Assembly: GCA_021736545.1 (NCBI GenBank)
Contig: JAIPFS010000064.1
Coordinates: 1 to 7,481 of the forward strand
Length of the DNA: 7,481 nt
Reading direction: 5' to 3'
Origin: Spirochaetia bacterium
Lineage (GTDB): Bacteria; Spirochaetota; Spirochaetia; PWKH01
The number at the start of each line of letters is the position of its first letter. The stretch's first letter is position 1. The position numbers were made by a program, and so were the translations under genes. Below are positions 5,854 to 7,481 of this stretch, piece after piece. Under the pieces are notes generated by a model. That model saw only the letters and a program-made list of their open reading frames with translations. It was not told where the DNA came from and did no database searches.

Positions 5854-5919
5854 ATGCATGAACTGACCCGAAAAAAGAGATTAAAAAGCAGAAAACAATC
5901 ATGTATTAGGAGATGTTAA
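5854..5919 (+). CDS. possible small basic leader peptide coupled to the cupin gene
   Basis: An ATG at 5854 opens a 21-codon frame ending in TAA at 5917-5919, directly abutting the cupin ATG at 5920. The product begins MHELTRKKRLKSRK and ends CIRRC; nine of 21 residues are Lys or Arg, and four of its five Arg codons are AGA/AGG. AGGA (5841-5844) lies 9 nt upstream, in the loop of a small GCAAT/ATTGC hairpin. The frame could also start at ATG 5821 inside the last repeat (32 codons). The frame covers the cupin ribosome binding site, so its translation would affect cupin translation. The A-rich sequence alone could create such a frame by chance. Confidence 0.35.
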   Translation: MHELTRKKRLKSRKQSCIRRC

Positions 5920-6240
5920 ATGAAAATTACAAAACCCGCCGATGGAAAAACGGCCTACAACAAAAATTCAGTTATAGGAAGAAAAATACTCTCCATAGAT
6001 GAAGTGGAAGTGGTGCATATGGAAGTAGGGCCGGGGAAAACACTGCCGCTGCACAAAACCCCCGTTGAGGTTTTCTTCTATATCCTGGAAGGAAAAGGGG
6101 AGATTGAAATTGGGGATGAACGTGCCGTGGTTGAGCCGGATACCCTGGTGGAGAGCCCCAAATATATTCCCCATGCCCTGCATAATCCTGGAACTGAGAC
6201 ATTTCGCCTCTTGGTGGTGAAAACACCGAGGCCCGCATGA
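5920..6240 (+). CDS. small cupin-domain protein
   Basis: Encodes 106 residues, a single-domain cytoplasmic cupin with no signal peptide. Motif 1 covers about residues 39-58 (GKTLPLHKTPVEVFFYILEG) and motif 2 about 79-91 (SPKYIPHALHNPG). Motif 2 keeps the metal-ligand His (H85) and the following Asn. In motif 1 only the first His (H45) is at its usual place: the second is T47, and the acidic residue E50 is one or two positions early. The metal site is therefore altered, and the protein may bind a small ligand rather than catalyse a reaction. AGGAG (5908-5912) lies 7 nt before the ATG. The gene ends in an ATGA overlap with the first half-permease, so the two are translationally coupled. A sensing or accessory role for the transporter is plausible but inferred only from the operon. 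Confidence 0.88.
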   Translation: MKITKPADGKTAYNKNSVIGRKILSIDEVEVVHMEVGPGKTLPLHKTPVEVFFYILEGKGEIEIGDERAVVEPDTLVESPKYIPHALHNPGTETFRLLVVKTPRPA

Positions 6241-6719
6241 GCCCTACAGCGGTAAGCATAAATGCTCTTGCGGCGGCAGCTCTCATTGCAGCCATGGTAA
6301 AAAGCCGGAAAAAGACAGTTATGGCGTTGAAATCAGCATGGAAGATGTTTCTATCCATGCTGCCCATGCTGATCATCATCATTCTGCTCATCGGCCTTCT
6401 CTTCGGATTTGTCCCGGAGGAAGATCTGAAAAGTTTTCTCGGCGACCAGTCCGGTCCCGTGGGAGTGCTTGTAACCGCTGTAGTGGGTGCTTTACTCCAT
6501 ATTCCAGCATTATTAGCTTTTCCCTTGGCAGCATCCCTCATCGAAAAAGGCGCATCGGTTACTGTCGCAGCTGCATTCCTTACAACCCTCACTATGATCG
6601 GAATGGTAACACTTCCGCTTGAAATAAAGGAGTTAGGGAAAAAATTTGCCTTGATGCGTAACGGGCTGAGTTTCATTGCAGCCCTCATCATTTCTTACTT
6701 GCTGGGGGTTTTTGTATGA
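6237..6719 (+). CDS. half-size permease subunit A (DUF318/ArsP-like)
   Basis: Encodes a 160-residue integral membrane protein with about five hydrophobic segments (near 5-21, 38-58, 74-101, 108-127 and 143-160). The core G84-(x5)-P90-(x4)-F95-P96-x-A-A, then KGA (104-106), P127-x-E-x-x-E-L and G134-x-K-F resembles the split 'permease' proteins found as adjacent gene pairs in anaerobes, related to the DUF318/ArsP_1 superfamily. The cysteine-rich motif at this place in arsenic-type ArsP and YraQ proteins is absent here. The start ATG overlaps the cupin stop and the stop overlaps the next start, both as ATGA, with only weak GA-rich sequence as a ribosome binding site. This suggests coupled translation and fixed subunit ratios. 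It probably pairs with the next product to form one transporter; the substrate is unknown. Confidence 0.75.
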   Translation: MSPTAVSINALAAAALIAAMVKSRKKTVMALKSAWKMFLSMLPMLIIIILLIGLLFGFVPEEDLKSFLGDQSGPVGVLVTAVVGALLHIPALLAFPLAASLIEKGASVTVAAAFLTTLTMIGMVTLPLEIKELGKKFALMRNGLSFIAALIISYLLGVFV

Positions 6720-7396
6720 ACGACAGAAAGACCATGAATATGGACAAAGATATGGAACCGGATATGGATACAAATGCAGATATGGATACAAATGCAGACA
6801 AAGAGAAGAAGCAGCCTGCAGACATGAATACCTCGAAAAAAAATGCGTCTTCCCAGACAAAGCCCAAGGGCAAAGGTAAAAAATCGATTATTAAGCAGCG
6901 GCTGCCGGCAGCGGTATTAGCGGCCTTATCAGCTGTTCTTCTTTCACTGTTTCCAGACACCCAGAATGCCTTTACGAGTACAGTTACTTCATACAGTTCG
7001 GAAATGATAAGCATCTTCCCCGCAGTACTTATAATCATGGGACTTATGATGGTCTTTGTTTCAAATGAATTTATTTCCCGGCATCTTGGGAGTGAATCGG
7101 GCTTAAAGGGGATGGCAGTCTCCTTCCTTCTGGGTACTCTTCCATCCGGTCCCCTGTATATGGCATTTCCCATGGCAGCCGCGCTGCGCGCAAAGGGAGC
7201 AAGAACAGCAAACATGGTGATTTTTCTCTCAGCCTGGGCATGCATTAAAATTCCTCAGGAGATGGTGGAACTCCGATTTCTGGGACTGAAGTTTATGTCC
7301 CTGCGTCTGGTCTTTACAATTATTTTTGTACTAATCATGGGACTCATAATCGAAAAATTTGATACTCCGCAAAAAGGCAATCTGGAGGATGCTTGA
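6716..7396 (+). CDS. half-size permease subunit B (DUF318/ArsP-like) with charged N-terminal tail
   Basis: Encodes 226 residues. The first ~62 form a hydrophilic tail: a Met/Asp-rich part (about 1-37) followed by a Lys-rich part (about 41-62). About four hydrophobic segments follow (near 64-80, 97-116, 132-157 and 165-180), plus a C-terminal one (about 195-214). The core G140-(x5)-P146-(x4)-F151-P152-x-A-A, KGA (160-162), P180-x-E-x-x-E-L and G190-x-K-F repeats the signature of subunit A with identical spacing up to KGA. The two subunits are thus homologous halves, expected to assemble as a heterodimer. The start overlaps the previous stop as ATGA. The tail contains two overlapping D-x-D-x-N-x-D patterns made by an 18-bp duplication. 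No ArsP-type cysteine motif is present; C176 is the only Cys I see in it. Confidence 0.75.
   Translation: MNDRKTMNMDKDMEPDMDTNADMDTNADKEKKQPADMNTSKKNASSQTKPKGKGKKSIIKQRLPAAVLAALSAVLLSLFPDTQNAFTSTVTSYSSEMISIFPAVLIIMGLMMVFVSNEFISRHLGSESGLKGMAVSFLLGTLPSGPLYMAFPMAAALRAKGARTANMVIFLSAWACIKIPQEMVELRFLGLKFMSLRLVFTIIFVLIMGLIIEKFDTPQKGNLEDA
6761..6796 (+). repeat. 18-bp tandem duplication encoding DMDTNA twice
   Basis: GATATGGATACAAATGCA is present as two perfect tandem copies (6761-6778 and 6779-6796). Upstream, GATATGGA at 6749 and ATATGGAC at 6738 look like older partial copies. The duplication keeps the frame and gives residues 16-28 of permease subunit B. Confidence 0.95.
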
Positions 7397-7400
7397 ACAT

Positions 7401-7481
7401 ATGGAAGGCAGCGAAAAAACAAATTTACAGATACAGAATAGGGCATTGAGAATACTGTTTATCTTTCTTGGTCATCTTTCA
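7401..7481 (+). CDS. start of a further membrane protein (partial, runs off the edge)
   Basis: From ATG 7401 the frame is open for 27 codons to the window end. TGGAGG (7383-7388) lies 12 nt upstream, within the end of permease subunit B. An in-frame ATG at 7389 is too close to that site to be preferred. After a short polar start the sequence NRALRILFIFLGHLS looks like the beginning of a membrane helix. It resembles the N-terminus of small DUF454 (YbaN-type) membrane proteins, but too little is visible to rely on that. It is probably part of the same operon, only 4 bases after the previous stop. Confidence 0.6.
   Translation, partial: MEGSEKTNLQIQNRALRILFIFLGHLS

Larger units (their letters stand above)
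5414..5919. other. intergenic regulatory stretch between the two transcription units
   Basis: No convincing conventional gene is seen in these ~500 bases on either strand. The left part is the 3' UTR and terminator of the export operon. The middle (5548-5734) is AT-rich, with short direct repeats and two dyads. The right part is the leader of the cupin operon, with five 16-bp repeats and a small basic reading frame. These elements are listed separately. Confidence 0.8.

Noticed and set aside
5972..6691. 239-codon reading frame on the - strand across the cupin and first permease genes
   Set aside because: It is antisense to two genes with recognisable motifs and overlapping starts, and its composition is low in plausible domain features.

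Overview
The window looks like a chromosomal segment from a diderm (outer-membrane-bearing) bacterium of moderate GC content. Two predicted exported proteins support this: a periplasmic LolA-like protein and a beta-barrel protein ending in an aromatic residue. The gene style would suit a free-living spirochaete or a similar anaerobe, but nothing here fixes the taxon. All supported genes are on the + strand and form two transcription units separated by a strong intrinsic terminator and a repeat-rich 500-bp regulatory stretch.

Unit 1 (about 50-5547) contains a TetR-family regulator, an inner-membrane RND/MMPL-type transporter, a LolA-like periplasmic protein and a DUF1302-like outer-membrane barrel. 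The same 14-bp near-palindrome (AGTAAACGTTAACT) lies in front of both the regulator and the transporter. This suggests the TetR protein represses both its own promoter and the transport operon. The three envelope proteins (pump, periplasmic carrier, outer-membrane protein) look like a trans-envelope export route for a lipid or other hydrophobic compound; the cargo is not evident. A tandem TTGATA array with near-helical spacing precedes the barrel gene, and a 15-bp tandem repeat in the transporter gene encodes a basic (PKNAK)n cytoplasmic linker.

The intergenic stretch 5414-5919 holds, in order: a possible structured 3' UTR, the terminator hairpin, short CTGT/TACAGCTGT repeats, two TGTAA...TTACA dyads, a perfect TATAAT -10 box, five 16-bp tandem repeats, and a small basic reading frame whose stop codon abuts the next start. 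The second dyad is centred about 41.5 bp upstream of the start point expected from the -10 box. That is the classic position for a CRP/FNR-type activator.

Unit 2 (about 5735 to the right edge) contains a small cupin protein, two half-size membrane proteins of the split 'permease' (DUF318/ArsP-like) type joined by ATGA overlaps, and the beginning of another membrane protein cut off by the window edge. The two half-permeases share an internal signature and probably form one heterodimeric transporter. Its substrate is unknown, and the cupin may be a sensor or accessory for it.
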